Source: Bacillota bacterium (GTDB lineage Bacteria > Bacillota > Clostridia > SK-Y3). Taken from it: DNA of 41,461 nt. The position numbers and the translations under genes are program-made. Shown here one piece after another: positions 24,334 through 32,397 of this stretch (position 1 is its first letter; each line of letters begins with the position of its first letter). Location of the stretch: assembly GCA_022360955.1 (NCBI GenBank), contig JAKSBV010000137.1, positions 1 to 41,461 on the forward strand, read 5' to 3'. The notes beneath the pieces were generated by a model. The model searched no databases. It saw only the letters and a program-made list of their open reading frames with translations, and had not been told where the DNA came from.

Positions 24334-25187
24334 TACTTTTTGCCCTTGGGTTTTTCTTTCCCTTCCCTGTCAAAGGCAAGGGTCGCATTCAATTCTCCCC
24401 CTAACAGAACAATCATTGCACTGATAAACAACCAGATCAGCAGGACAATCACGCCTCCAATACTGCCGTAAATTTTAGAATAATTTGTAAAATTATTTAC
24501 ATAGCATGCAAATCCTAGTGAAGTAAGCACCCATCCGAATGTAGCAAAAATCGCACCCGGCATTACTTCCCTCCACGTCAATATACGATTAGGCGTATAA
24601 TGGTATAAAGCTGCAAAAACTATAATCATCATAATCAGCATCACCCCATACCTCAATACGTTCCAAGCCCTGTAAACATCCTCCGGCAGCCCCAGCCATG
24701 TCGAAAGATACTGCCATACATTCCTTCCGAAAATCAATAATAGAAAAGTAAATACTATAACGACAACAAGGGCAACGGTGAATAAGATCGCCTCGCCTTT
24801 GACTTTCCAAAACGGACGCACCTCTTCTTCGTCATAGGCCTTATTCAACCCCCTAATCACCGCTCCCACACCGTTGGACGCTGCCCAAAGGGTGGTAATA
24901 ATTCCGAAAGATAGCAATCCGCTGTTTTTGTAGTCTGCCACAAGAGAAATATTATCTCGAATAAGCAGAAAAACAGTTTCGGGAAAAATATGAGACGCCA
25001 TTTGCAATACCTCTTCGCCGGACACGGGACTAAACCCCACCAGCGTCATTAGAAAAATAAGAAACGGAAAAAATGCCAGTAAAAAGTAGTAGGCCAATTG
25101 TGCGCCCAGCGCAGGGACTTCATCATCGTAAAAGCGGAAATACAGATTTTTTACACACTTCACAAGTTTTGCGAAACGCATGCGCAA
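24330..25187 (-). CDS. YihY/BrkB-family inner-membrane protein
   Basis: A 285-residue membrane protein with a short basic N-terminus and six hydrophobic segments. Family marks are YDDEVPALGAQLAYYFLLAFFPFLIFL, the LWAASNGVGAVIRGLNKAYDEEEVRPFWKVKGEA block, YHYTPNRILTWREVMPGAIFATFGWVLTSLGFACYVNNF and YGSIGGVIVLLIWLFISAMIVLLGGELNATL. It was once annotated as ribonuclease BN or virulence factor BrkB; the true function is unknown, possibly transport. It is convergent with, and overlaps by 4 bases, the CBS-GGDEF gene. A short repeat-like fragment (25227-25265) lies upstream. Confidence 0.92.
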   Translation of the reverse strand: MRMRFAKLVKCVKNLYFRFYDDEVPALGAQLAYYFLLAFFPFLIFLMTLVGFSPVSGEEVLQMASHIFPETVFLLIRDNISLVADYKNSGLLSFGIITTLWAASNGVGAVIRGLNKAYDEEEVRPFWKVKGEAILFTVALVVVIVFTFLLLIFGRNVWQYLSTWLGLPEDVYRAWNVLRYGVMLIMMIIVFAALYHYTPNRILTWREVMPGAIFATFGWVLTSLGFACYVNNFTNYSKIYGSIGGVIVLLIWLFISAMIVLLGGELNATLAFDREGKEKPKGKKY

Positions 25188-25226
25188 TGAGAATCCCTCC
25201 TATTGAATATAAGTAAAATGAATACT

Positions 25227-25265
25227 GTATCTTTGCAGATTTAAAATAATTGGTTATCTTTATTA
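25227..25265. repeat. Possible remnant (A9) of the hairpin repeat
   Basis: GTATCTTTGCAGATTTAAAA followed by TAATTGGTTATCTTTA carries the repeat's terminal words (TATCTTTA, GGTTATCTTTA) but nothing of the loop. It could be chance in AT-rich DNA. Confidence 0.3.
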
Positions 25266-25319
25266 TTCTCTAATTTATTCTGATTTTTATTCTTTGAATA
25301 TAAAATCCTAAAAAAATAC

Positions 25320-25348
25320 TTGATCGCATCTGTAGAATCCTATACAAT
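25320..25348 (+). promoter_or_regulatory. Promoter of the B6-type operon
   Basis: TTGATC (25320-25325), a 17-bp spacer and TACAAT (25343-25348). A start near 25355 would put the first perfect hairpin (25372-25436) almost at the 5' end of the mRNA. Confidence 0.55.
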
Positions 25349-25371
25349 TATCATTGGATATTACAAAGCAG

Positions 25372-25436
25372 TAGAACAGGGGACGGTTCTCTGTTTTATC
25401 GTTTTTCAATCAAACAGAGAACCGTCCCCTGTTCTA
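25372..25436 (+). repeat. Perfect 25-bp inverted repeat C1, upstream of the kinase gene
   Basis: The arms 25372-25396 and 25412-25436 are exact complements over 25 bp, beginning TAGAACAGGGGACGGTTCTC, with a 15-nt loop. No T-run follows, so it is not an ordinary terminator. It ends 18 bp before the start codon, just ahead of the ribosome site AAAGGAG. Confidence 0.9.
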
Positions 25437-25454
25437 TTTATAAAGGAGATTACT

Positions 25455-26330
25455 ATGCAAAATATTATACCTCGTATTGCAGCGATTCATGATCTTTCAG
25501 GCTTCGGCAGGTGTTCATTGACCGTCATTATCCCCATTTTATCTGCAATGGGCATGCAGGTATGTCCGTTGCCTACCGCTGTGCTCTCAACACATACGGG
25601 AGGATTTGAAAACTATACATTTGTTGATCTCACGGATCATATGCAAGACTATATAGAGCATTGGAAAAGTTTAGATTTAAGGTTTGATTGCATTTATAGC
25701 GGCTTTCTGGGCTCAGTACGCCAGATTGCAATCGTAGGTAATTTTATCAAAGCATTTCGTAAGCAAAAGCAGCTTGTTGTCGTCGACCCTGTCCTTGGAG
25801 ATGACGGTAAGCTCTATGATACCTTCGGGGAAGAAATGATACAAAAAATGGGTGAATTGGTGCAGTTTGCCGATATCATTACTCCCAATATGACGGAAGC
25901 AGCTTTTTTATTGAATGAACCTTACCCGGAAAACATGGACGAATCCAAATTAAAATCCTGGCTGCTTCGCCTGGCAGATAAAGGACCCAATACGGTCATC
26001 ATTACAAGCGTTCCCGATCATATGTCCGAAAACAAAACCGCTGTTGTTGCATATAATCGCAAAGACCAAAAAATCTGGAAAGTATCCTGTGATTATATCC
26101 CCACCGATTACCCCGGTACCGGTGATATCTTTACCAGCGCACTTATCGGAAGCCTGCTGCAGGGAGACAGTCTGCCCATTGCCCTTGATAGAGCCGTTCA
26201 ATTTTTATCAATGGCGATTCGCTCTACTTTTGGCTATCAATGTCCTACAAGAGAAGGGGTATTGATCGAAAGACTATTGGAAAATTTAAAAGCACCCATT
26301 ATATCAAGCAGCTATCAGATGCTTGAGTAG
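25455..26330 (+). CDS. pdxY: Pyridoxamine/pyridoxal kinase (PfkB/ribokinase superfamily)
   Basis: A 291-residue ATP-dependent kinase phosphorylating pyridoxal, pyridoxamine or pyridoxine. Family sequences are AAIHDLSGFGRCSLTVIIPILSAMGMQVCPLPTAVLSTHTGGF at the start, DCIYSGFLGS, VVDPVLGDDGKLYDTF, ITPNMTEAAFLL, and the catalytic-base region DYPGTGDIFTSALIGSLLQG, where GTGD holds the catalytic aspartate. The ATG at 25455 with AAAGGAG is the true start; the frame upstream runs through the hairpin repeat and encodes no family sequence. It heads a three-gene plus-strand operon with an ECF transporter and a HAD phosphatase. Confidence 0.93.
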   Translation: MQNIIPRIAAIHDLSGFGRCSLTVIIPILSAMGMQVCPLPTAVLSTHTGGFENYTFVDLTDHMQDYIEHWKSLDLRFDCIYSGFLGSVRQIAIVGNFIKAFRKQKQLVVVDPVLGDDGKLYDTFGEEMIQKMGELVQFADIITPNMTEAAFLLNEPYPENMDESKLKSWLLRLADKGPNTVIITSVPDHMSENKTAVVAYNRKDQKIWKVSCDYIPTDYPGTGDIFTSALIGSLLQGDSLPIALDRAVQFLSMAIRSTFGYQCPTREGVLIERLLENLKAPIISSSYQMLE

Positions 26331-26334
26331 AACG

Positions 26335-26401
26335 ATAGAACAGGGGACGGTTCTCTGTTTTATCGATTTTTAATCAAACAGAGAACCGTCCCCTGTTCTA
26401 T
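26335..26401 (+). repeat. Perfect 26-bp inverted repeat C2, upstream of the ECF gene
   Basis: Arms 26335-26360 and 26376-26401 are exact complements over 26 bp with a 15-nt loop. They are nearly identical to C1, including the loop pattern TATCG-TTTT-AATC. It begins five bases after the kinase stop codon and ends 20 bp before the next start. Confidence 0.9.
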
Positions 26402-26421
26402 AAGCTTTAGGAGGAGCAAAA

Positions 26422-27204
26422 ATGCAAAACCGTGATATTAAAAAAATAACTTATGCCGGACTGATGATGGCTTTGGTATTCGTCGCCACCGCCTTCTTGC
26501 CCCGCATACCCATTCCTTTTGCACAACAAAGTTATATTCATGTCGGAGACAGTATGATTTTTATTACCGCTATTTTATTTGGCTGGAAATATGGTGCTGT
26601 TGTCGGCGGAATTGGCTCTTCACTGGCCGATATTGTTGTGGGTGCTACTGTTTGGGCCATCCCCACATTGATTACTAAGGCAGTTATGGGCGCTATTGTT
26701 GGATTTATGGCTGGAGAAACCAAAGATAAAAAAGGCAAGTATGCCAAAAATATTTTTTCTTTGTGCATTGGGGGAAGCTGGATTGTACTAGGTGTTTATT
26801 TCCATCAATTGTTGGGAAATATTTCTGATTCAGCCTTCGCGGCCTTTTTAGTAAAAGAATTAAAATTAAAAGGACCCGACGAATTACATCGACTTGCCGA
26901 TACCGTCCGGAACGTCTTACTGTCGGCCGTAATCCTGATCCCCATCATCATTATGGTCTTATTTATATTTTTAAACAAAAAAGACAAGACCTTATTTAGC
27001 ATCAACAGCTTGATGGGCACGACGCTTGGCGGCCTGTGCATGGTGATTGGCTATTATATTGCGGAAATATTGATTGTGGGAAATATTATTGTACCCATAT
27101 TCAGCATCCCTCTTAACCTCGTACAATTTATCGGTAGTGCAGTCATTGCGTTCATTATATTGATTCCGTTAAAAAATAGAACAGGGGATGGTTCTCTGTT
27201 TTAA
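26422..27204 (+). CDS. ECF transporter S component, probably for a vitamin-B6-type substrate
   Basis: A 260-residue membrane protein with about six hydrophobic segments. The N-terminal ITYAGLMMALVFVATAFLPRIPIPFAQQSYIHVGDSMIFITAILFGWKYGAVVGGIGSSLADIV is the typical ECF S-component opening, with the AxxxA helix that docks to EcfT. Adjacency to a pyridoxamine kinase suggests uptake of pyridoxine or a relative, for use with a shared EcfAAT module encoded elsewhere; this is inference. The last nine residues (NRTGDGSLF) and the stop codon are encoded by repeat C3, so the natural C-terminus has been replaced or extended. The ATG follows AGGAGGAGC. Confidence 0.88.
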   Translation: MQNRDIKKITYAGLMMALVFVATAFLPRIPIPFAQQSYIHVGDSMIFITAILFGWKYGAVVGGIGSSLADIVVGATVWAIPTLITKAVMGAIVGFMAGETKDKKGKYAKNIFSLCIGGSWIVLGVYFHQLLGNISDSAFAAFLVKELKLKGPDELHRLADTVRNVLLSAVILIPIIIMVLFIFLNKKDKTLFSINSLMGTTLGGLCMVIGYYIAEILIVGNIIVPIFSIPLNLVQFIGSAVIAFIILIPLKNRTGDGSLF

Positions 27205-27240
27205 TGTTCTCGACAAAACAGAGAACCATCCCCTGTTCTA
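27177..27240 (+). repeat. Perfect 26-bp inverted repeat C3, upstream of the HAD gene
   Basis: Arms 27177-27202 and 27215-27240 are exact complements over 26 bp with a 12-nt loop. Relative to C1 and C2 one base in each arm has changed together (GGGGACGG to GGGGATGG, and CCGTCCCC to CCATCCCC), which keeps the pair. It overlaps the end of the ECF gene and supplies its stop codon. Confidence 0.9.
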
Positions 27241-27267
27241 AAACCAACTATAGAAAGGTAGATGTAT

Positions 27268-27930
27268 ATGTTTGCAAATATAGAGGCCGTTATTTTTGAT
27301 TTGGACGGTACGTTAATTGATTCCGTATGGGTATGGAAAGAAATTGATATTGAATATATGAGGCAAAAGGCTTTGGATCTCCCCGAGGACTTACAGACCT
27401 GTATTGAAGGAATGAGTTTTACCGAAACCGCCCTGTACTTTAAAGAACGCTTCAACATTGAAGGCACAGTTGAAGAAATTAAGGAAGAATGGCATTGTAT
27501 GGCAGAAGCGTATTATATGAATAAGATTCCTCTAAAAGAGGGCGTCCATGATATGATTCAACTTATCAGAAGCAAAGGAATCAAGCTGGGTGTCGGTACA
27601 AGCAGCAGCCAGGCATTAACCAGAACCATATTGAAAAAACACAATCTGCTTCACTATTTTGATGTCATCGTGACCTCCTGTGAGGTCAAAAAGGGCAAAC
27701 CTCATCCCGATGTGTTTCTAAAAGCGGCGGAACGTCTGGCAGTCAAACCGGAAAAATGCCTGGTCTTTGAAGATACTTATGCAGGTGTTCTAGCGGCTAA
27801 ACAGGCCAATATGAAAGTTTTTGCGGTAGAGGACGAATGTTCTTTGCCCAATAAAGAAAAGATTATGGAACTTGCAGATCGTTATATTACAGGCTTTATT
27901 GAGATAACAGGCTGCAGTAATCGTTGTTAA
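27268..27930 (+). CDS. HAD-superfamily phosphatase (beta-phosphoglucomutase-like)
   Basis: A 220-residue HAD hydrolase of subfamily IA. Motif I is DLDGTLIDS with the nucleophile Asp and acid Asp; motif II is VGTSSSQAL; motif III's lysine is in VKKGKPHPDVFLKAAERL; motif IV is LVFEDTYAGVLAAKQANM. The inserted four-helix cap follows motif I. Such enzymes dephosphorylate small phosphates. Being third in an operon with a pyridoxal kinase and an ECF importer, it may act on pyridoxal phosphate or a related vitamin phosphate, but this is only context. The ATG at 27268 is preferred (9 bases after AAAGG) over the one at 27262. Confidence 0.9.
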   Translation: MFANIEAVIFDLDGTLIDSVWVWKEIDIEYMRQKALDLPEDLQTCIEGMSFTETALYFKERFNIEGTVEEIKEEWHCMAEAYYMNKIPLKEGVHDMIQLIRSKGIKLGVGTSSSQALTRTILKKHNLLHYFDVIVTSCEVKKGKPHPDVFLKAAERLAVKPEKCLVFEDTYAGVLAAKQANMKVFAVEDECSLPNKEKIMELADRYITGFIEITGCSNRC

Positions 27931-28108
27931 TACGTAAAAAATAAGGAATGGTCGTTACCACAAGAACATATTACATATTATATCGTGCGAGTGCATAACC
28001 TAAAGGCCCACAAGCCGCCGTTGGGTTATGCACTTTGCTGTAAACTAGCTGAGGCTTGGACAGCAGAAGGAAATTACACGCTTGGGGACATTCCCTCTGT
28101 CTCAGCCG

Positions 28109-29230
28109 CTAGCGACTTTCATTCTTTTTGTGCATCAACCCAAAGCTTATTGCCGTAATCGGTATAGCGAATATTAATCCGATGCTTCCCGCTATCGAAC
28201 GTATAATCTCCGTAGCTACAAAGTCAAAGTTAATAATGTCGTTGACGGGTCTTGGGTAAACCACAAACAATAATATCATAGAAAGCGCTCCGCCGGTATA
28301 AGCCAGTATCAATGTATTGGACATTGTCCCCATGATATCTTTTCCTATATTCATGCCATGCTTAAGAATCTGTCTGAAAGTCAGGTTTCTATCTTTCTGT
28401 ATTAGCTCCGTTAATGCGGAAGCAATAGAGACAGATACATCCATGGCAGCACCTAATGCGCCGATGAGTATTCCTGCAAACAGCAGGCCGCGAAAATCAA
28501 ATTTTACTTGCTGGGGAATGTCTAATAACATCTGTGCTTCCACCTCGCTAAGACCTGTGAGCTGTGCCAGCAATCCGTATAAATAGGCAATACCGCCTCC
28601 CGCCGTAATGCCTCCGATCGTACCTATAATTGCGGCAAGTGACTTCTTGTTCCAACCCGTTATGACTATCATTGTAATGATTGTCGCAGCTGCACATACC
28701 CCTATGGAAATAAAAATAGGACTGATGCCTTTGAGTAATAAAGGAATCATTACATAAAAAACAAGTCCTATCGTAACCCCTAATGAAACAATGGATTTTA
28801 AGCCCTTCCAGCCTCCGGCTATAACAAGCAACACTAAAAAAATACCTATGAGTTGGTAAACATACCGGGTTCTCTCATATCCTTTGACATGAAAAAGCCT
28901 CTCCCCATTTTCCCCTTGCTCCATGCCTAGCGAGATGATGTCTCCTTCTTTTAATTCTATGTCATATGCTGGGTTACCCGACATATTATTTTCAGCTTCC
29001 ACAATTTCGCCCTTTAATCCTCCATTCAGAATCCGAGCATCCACTTTCTGCTTTATGAGTGTAATATTGGCTTCCGGATATTCTTCTTTAATACTCTCTA
29101 TTTTCAACACTTTTGCGCGATATGTCTCTATCACAGGTTCTTCAGACATTGTCGTTTCATCGGCAAAACTTGTATTAACGGCACATACAAGGATAACAAC
29201 CGTTATAAATAATATGGATAAACGTTTCAT
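28109..29230 (-). CDS. YibE/F-family membrane protein, first paralogue
   Basis: A 373-residue protein with a cleavable-looking signal (MKRLSILFITVVILVCAVNTSFA), an extracytoplasmic domain to about residue 120 (YRAKVLKIESIKEEYPEANIT ... VKGYERTRYV), and seven or so membrane segments. The hallmark is LLFAGILIGALGAAMDVSVSIASALTEL with IGKDIMGTMSNTLILAYTGGALSMILL. The function of YibE/F is unknown; transport is suspected. The ATG at 29230 follows a G-rich site (GGGGGGA); the longer frame adds an implausible N-terminus. A second, diverged copy lies at 35497-36573. Confidence 0.9.
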   Translation of the reverse strand: MKRLSILFITVVILVCAVNTSFADETTMSEEPVIETYRAKVLKIESIKEEYPEANITLIKQKVDARILNGGLKGEIVEAENNMSGNPAYDIELKEGDIISLGMEQGENGERLFHVKGYERTRYVYQLIGIFLVLLVIAGGWKGLKSIVSLGVTIGLVFYVMIPLLLKGISPIFISIGVCAAATIITMIVITGWNKKSLAAIIGTIGGITAGGGIAYLYGLLAQLTGLSEVEAQMLLDIPQQVKFDFRGLLFAGILIGALGAAMDVSVSIASALTELIQKDRNLTFRQILKHGMNIGKDIMGTMSNTLILAYTGGALSMILLFVVYPRPVNDIINFDFVATEIIRSIAGSIGLIFAIPITAISFGLMHKKNESR

Positions 29231-29812
29231 ATAAAATCCCCCCGGGTCAATTTCATTAAAGCTCACCAGCTTTTTCTCTAATTTCCGCACTATTTCCTTT
29301 GATTTCCTTTTGAGCCATTCAACTTACATCGTTTTTGTAAAATTTTTTCTTCCATCTCTAAATTCCTTTTTTTAAAACGCTTAAGCTTTACAGCTATTTT
29401 AACATTCGGATTAACACATTTAGAAATAAATGGTCTTAAAAGTATGCGTTATGAATCTATCTTATCATAGAATAAACAAAGTGTACAAGACTTATTTGCG
29501 ACTATTTTTAGTCAAACCAATACGCTTTATTTCAGGGGCTTGCACTTTAAAACTGGCTTTTTGAATAAAAAAACACGCAGCATGATCCCGGTTCTGCCCA
29601 AAGGAACGGCGAGGATGAAAGCCCCCCTCAGCTTTCGGCGGATGCAAAAATATAAAAAAGTAAAGAGCAGAAAATAGCTTTACCGTCCAACCCCCTTGAA
29701 CAACAAAACCATTCACTGCCCCTATGCCGGCCTATATATTCTAAATCCTTAACGCTTCACGACGATTTTAACCGGCCGCTCTCTGTTCCTCACCAAATCC
29801 TTTACCTGGGTT
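29231..29812. other. Gene-free spacer with a weak repeat remnant
   Basis: The only structure seen is around 29531-29600 (GGGGCTTGCACTTTAAAACTG ahead of AAAAAAACACGCAG), resembling half of a hairpin repeat, followed by GGTTCTGCCCAAAGG. Open frames here (29492-29716, 29749-29973) have no family character and no ribosome site. Confidence 0.45.
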
Positions 29813-30175
29813 TTATGAATGCCCTCCGCATTCGTCCGCATGTTGATGCCGATTACAAACACTTGCCGAAGATTTGAGTCTTCCTGCAAGATATGCATTG
29901 ACAACACCTCTGACATTTCCGGCCGCACCGGTAATGACATGAATACCTTTTTCATTAAAGATTTCGATGGCACCGCCCCCCATGCCTCCTGCTATAATAA
30001 CGTTTATACCCTGTTCATATAAATAGTTCGGGAGAAAACCCGGTCTGTGTCCCGGATTTGCAATAAAGGCATCCCTTTTTATTTCCGTTCCTTCTACATC
30101 GTAAATTGTAAATCCGTCACAATGCCCAAAGTGTTGTGACACAACACTGCCTTCCGATGCAATAGCTATTTTCAT
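29813..30175 (-). CDS. NifX/NifB-family (dinitrogenase cofactor-type) protein, second copy
   Basis: A 120-residue protein of the NifX/NafY/NifB C-terminal family (PF02579), which in nitrogen fixers carries Fe-Mo cluster precursors; non-nitrogenase members probably bind Fe-S or other metal clusters. The fold signature is clear: MKIAIASEGSVVSQHFGHCDGFTIYDVEG, NVIIAGGMGGGAIEIFNEKGIHVITGAAGNVRGVVNAYLAG. The C-terminus is Cys/His-rich (SVCNRHQHADECGGHS), a likely metal-binding tail absent from the first copy (32023-32391). The ATG follows AAAAGGAG. It is last in the MerR-Mrp cluster, after a 109-bp gap. Confidence 0.9.
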   Translation of the reverse strand: MKIAIASEGSVVSQHFGHCDGFTIYDVEGTEIKRDAFIANPGHRPGFLPNYLYEQGINVIIAGGMGGGAIEIFNEKGIHVITGAAGNVRGVVNAYLAGRLKSSASVCNRHQHADECGGHS

Positions 30176-30284
30176 TTTGCAACACTCCTTTTGTATTTGT
30201 GGGGAGTCGGGCGTTTGTGGCGTGGAGAATCCTCACCTTATTCCGCCGGCTCCCGTTGATAAAAATAATTTGACGGCTTTCATT

Positions 30285-31163
30285 TTAAACCGCCCTTAAA
30301 AATGTGCATACATTGAGCCATAGCTGCTCCGCTGCCCGGGCGGCAGGACTTTCGGGATATTCAACAATGGTCCGATTGCTGTTTACTGCTTGAATCACTG
30401 TCGGGTCGTAGGGAATCCTGCCTGCTTGACGGATTCCTTCCGTGTCACAATACTTTTCAATTTTCTGTGTGATTTCAATATTGACATCGTATTTATTAAT
30501 ACACACTGCACAGGGTACTTCGAATCTGCGCGCTGTTTCCACCAATCTCTTGAGGTCATGCAGACCGGATAAGCTGGGCTCGGTCACGACCAATACGGCA
30601 TTTGTCCCGGTAACAGATGCGATCACCGGACACCCTATCCCCGGCGAACCATCGATTATAACAAGGTTTTCAAACGCAATGGCATGCATTAGCTTTTTCC
30701 GTACTTCTGTTACCAGCTTACCCGAGGCACCGTTTCCGGTTGCTAATTGGGCGTGGGAAAATATTTCCCCTTGATGCCGGGATAGATAGGTATATCCCGA
30801 AATATGATCCTCCAAACGAATGGCCGCTTTTCCGCGAGCATCGGACACAGGACATACCCATTCACATACACCGCACCCTTCGCAACGGTATGGAATGACC
30901 TGTCCATCTTTAATGGCATCAAAGCGACAGTTTTCTTCACATTGGCCGCATTCAACGCAAAGCTCATGATATTTTACCGCTTTTTTTAAGGCGTAAAAAT
31001 CATCTTCCTGCAGCAATTGGCTGCTCTTTAACAGCAGATGAAGATTCGGGGCATCCACATCACAATCGGCAAATGCTTTGTTCTCTGCCAATCTTGTAAA
31101 AGCACCCGTAATCGTCGTCTTACCGGTCCCGCCCTTACCGCTGAGAATGACTAATTGTTTCAT
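30285..31163 (-). CDS. MinD-superfamily P-loop ATPase with inserted ferredoxin domain, copy 2
   Basis: A 292-residue cytoplasmic ATPase. A deviant Walker A (SGKGGTGKTT, 8-17) marks the MinD/Mrp group. Two [4Fe-4S] motifs are inserted: Cys69/72/75/79 (CVECGQCEENC) and Cys94/97/100/104 (CEGCGVCEWVC). The C-terminal half returns to the ATPase (LVIIDGSPGIGCPVIASVTG; LVVTEPSLSGLHDLKRL; CAVCINKYD). Members of this family (COG1149 type) are found in pairs in anaerobes and archaea and are thought to handle Fe-S or metal cofactors, but no reaction is established. The ATG at 31163 with GGAGGTGGCAGGAG overlaps the partner gene by 29 bases. Confidence 0.93.
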   Translation of the reverse strand: MKQLVILSGKGGTGKTTITGAFTRLAENKAFADCDVDAPNLHLLLKSSQLLQEDDFYALKKAVKYHELCVECGQCEENCRFDAIKDGQVIPYRCEGCGVCEWVCPVSDARGKAAIRLEDHISGYTYLSRHQGEIFSHAQLATGNGASGKLVTEVRKKLMHAIAFENLVIIDGSPGIGCPVIASVTGTNAVLVVTEPSLSGLHDLKRLVETARRFEVPCAVCINKYDVNIEITQKIEKYCDTEGIRQAGRIPYDPTVIQAVNSNRTIVEYPESPAARAAEQLWLNVCTFLRAV

Positions 31164-31995
31164 CTCCTGCCACCTCCTGCATTGCGCTATATAACGCAGC
31201 AAATTTCTGCCTGTATTGCGGTATTTTTTCACTGATCATTTCACCCTCTGAGCTAAGCTTGGCAATCCTTTTTTCATACGGCACTTCCATTAAGACCGGT
31301 ATGTCGTATTGCTTACAAAACCGCCGGGCAACTTCGTTTCCCGGTACGGCCTTGTTAATAACGACACCGCAAGGAATCGAAAATACCTTTGTTAACCCAT
31401 ACACCATCTTTAAATTATGAACGCCAAACAACGTCGGCTCCGCAACCAGTAGGCAGAAGTCACATCCCTCCATGCTTTCCATTGCCGTACAAGCGCTGCC
31501 GGGGGGACAATCTATAATAACCGGGCCCCCGTCCTGCACATCTGCCAATAAATGCTTAATGATCGGAACGCCGCTCGGCTCTCCTTGGCTTAAAATGCCG
31601 TGGGCAAAGGATGTATTGCCTGCCTTGCCCTTTTCAACGGTTCCGATGCATCTATCGGTTTCTCTTAACGCACCGGTCGGACAAACCTTTACACACCCGC
31701 CGCAGCTGTGACAGAGTTCCGGAAATATCATGACACTGTTCTTTACAAAGGCCAACGCATGAAACTGGCAAAAGTCAACGCATTTTCTGCAGCCCTTGCA
31801 TCTATCCTCAATACGTTGGGGTGTTTTCACATTGACCCACTGCGTGTGGACGATTCCAGGCTTGAGAAAGATAGCCCCATTCGGCTCTTCTATATCACAA
31901 TCAATATACCTTGCTTCATCAACGGAATGGGCCAAATTTACTGCAACAAGGGTTTTACCTGCTCCCCCTTTACCGCTCAGCACACATACTCTCAT
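31135..31995 (-). CDS. MinD-superfamily P-loop ATPase with inserted ferredoxin domain, copy 1
   Basis: A 286-residue partner of the following gene with the same architecture: deviant Walker A (LSGKGGAGKT, 6-15), cysteine motifs at 66/69/72/76 (CKGCRKCVDFC) and 95/98/101/105 (CHSCGGCVKVC), then the ATPase half (VIIDCPPGSACTAMESMEGCDFCLLVAEPTLFGVHNLKMV; CGVVINKAVPGN). The two copies are quite different in sequence, suggesting an old pair that forms a heterodimer; this is inference. The ATG follows AAAAGGGG. It lies 27 bases after the first NifX-like gene and overlaps the second ATPase gene, so all are one transcript. Confidence 0.93.
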   Translation of the reverse strand: MRVCVLSGKGGAGKTLVAVNLAHSVDEARYIDCDIEEPNGAIFLKPGIVHTQWVNVKTPQRIEDRCKGCRKCVDFCQFHALAFVKNSVMIFPELCHSCGGCVKVCPTGALRETDRCIGTVEKGKAGNTSFAHGILSQGEPSGVPIIKHLLADVQDGGPVIIDCPPGSACTAMESMEGCDFCLLVAEPTLFGVHNLKMVYGLTKVFSIPCGVVINKAVPGNEVARRFCKQYDIPVLMEVPYEKRIAKLSSEGEMISEKIPQYRQKFAALYSAMQEVAGDETISHSQR

Positions 31996-32022
31996 ATCAA
32001 TCCCCTTTTCTACGGTTAACAG

Positions 32023-32391
32023 CTAAGACAAACGCTGCCCATGGTGTCCTGCATGAACATCCTCTAATGTTTCCAATTTCCCTTGTTTATACAGGTCAAC
32101 TACTTCTGCGATTGTTCCGGAAACAGCTTTCATCAATTTAACACCTGCCGGCATTAGAACATTTGCCGCATTCTGCCCGCAGCGCGGGGCGATCAGCACT
32201 TCTGCGCCGCTGTCCGCAACAATTTGTGCCGCCTGTATGCCTGCCCCTCCGCCGGCATTCATTGCAGCATTGTCGATACTCTCATACGCCATGGATTCGC
32301 TATCCACAATCAAAAAATAAGGTGCTCTTCCAAAAGCTTGATAGATCGGTCCATTTATATTTTTTTCCGAGCAAGGTACCGCTATTTTCAT
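32023..32391 (-). CDS. NifX/NifB-family (dinitrogenase cofactor-type) protein, first copy
   Basis: A 122-residue member of the PF02579 family. It has the family opening MKIAVPCSEKNINGPIYQAFGRAPYFLIVD, then GGGAGIQAAQIVADSGAEVLIAPRCGQNAANVLMPAGVKLMKA, and a tail with HAGHHGQ. It lacks the Cys-rich end of the second copy but keeps cysteines at residues 7 and about 81. It would be a small carrier or scaffold for a metal cluster delivered by, or to, the Mrp and MinD-type ATPases on either side. The ATG follows GGAGTGAG, six bases after the Mrp stop. Confidence 0.9.
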   Translation of the reverse strand: MKIAVPCSEKNINGPIYQAFGRAPYFLIVDSESMAYESIDNAAMNAGGGAGIQAAQIVADSGAEVLIAPRCGQNAANVLMPAGVKLMKAVSGTIAEVVDLYKQGKLETLEDVHAGHHGQRLS

Positions 32392-32397
32392 ATATAC

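Noticed and set aside
25320-25454. Longer N-terminus of the pyridoxamine kinase
   Set aside because: The in-frame extension is encoded by the promoter region and hairpin C1; the family N-terminus and ribosome site fix the start at 25455.
25372-27240. Hairpins C1-C3 as ordinary rho-independent terminators
   Set aside because: The stems are long and perfect but no T-run follows; each is followed within 30 bp by the ribosome site of the next gene in the same operon.
29492-29973. Two open frames between the YibE/F gene and the NifX-like gene
   Set aside because: They lack ribosome sites and family features; one overlaps the real NifX-like gene in another frame.
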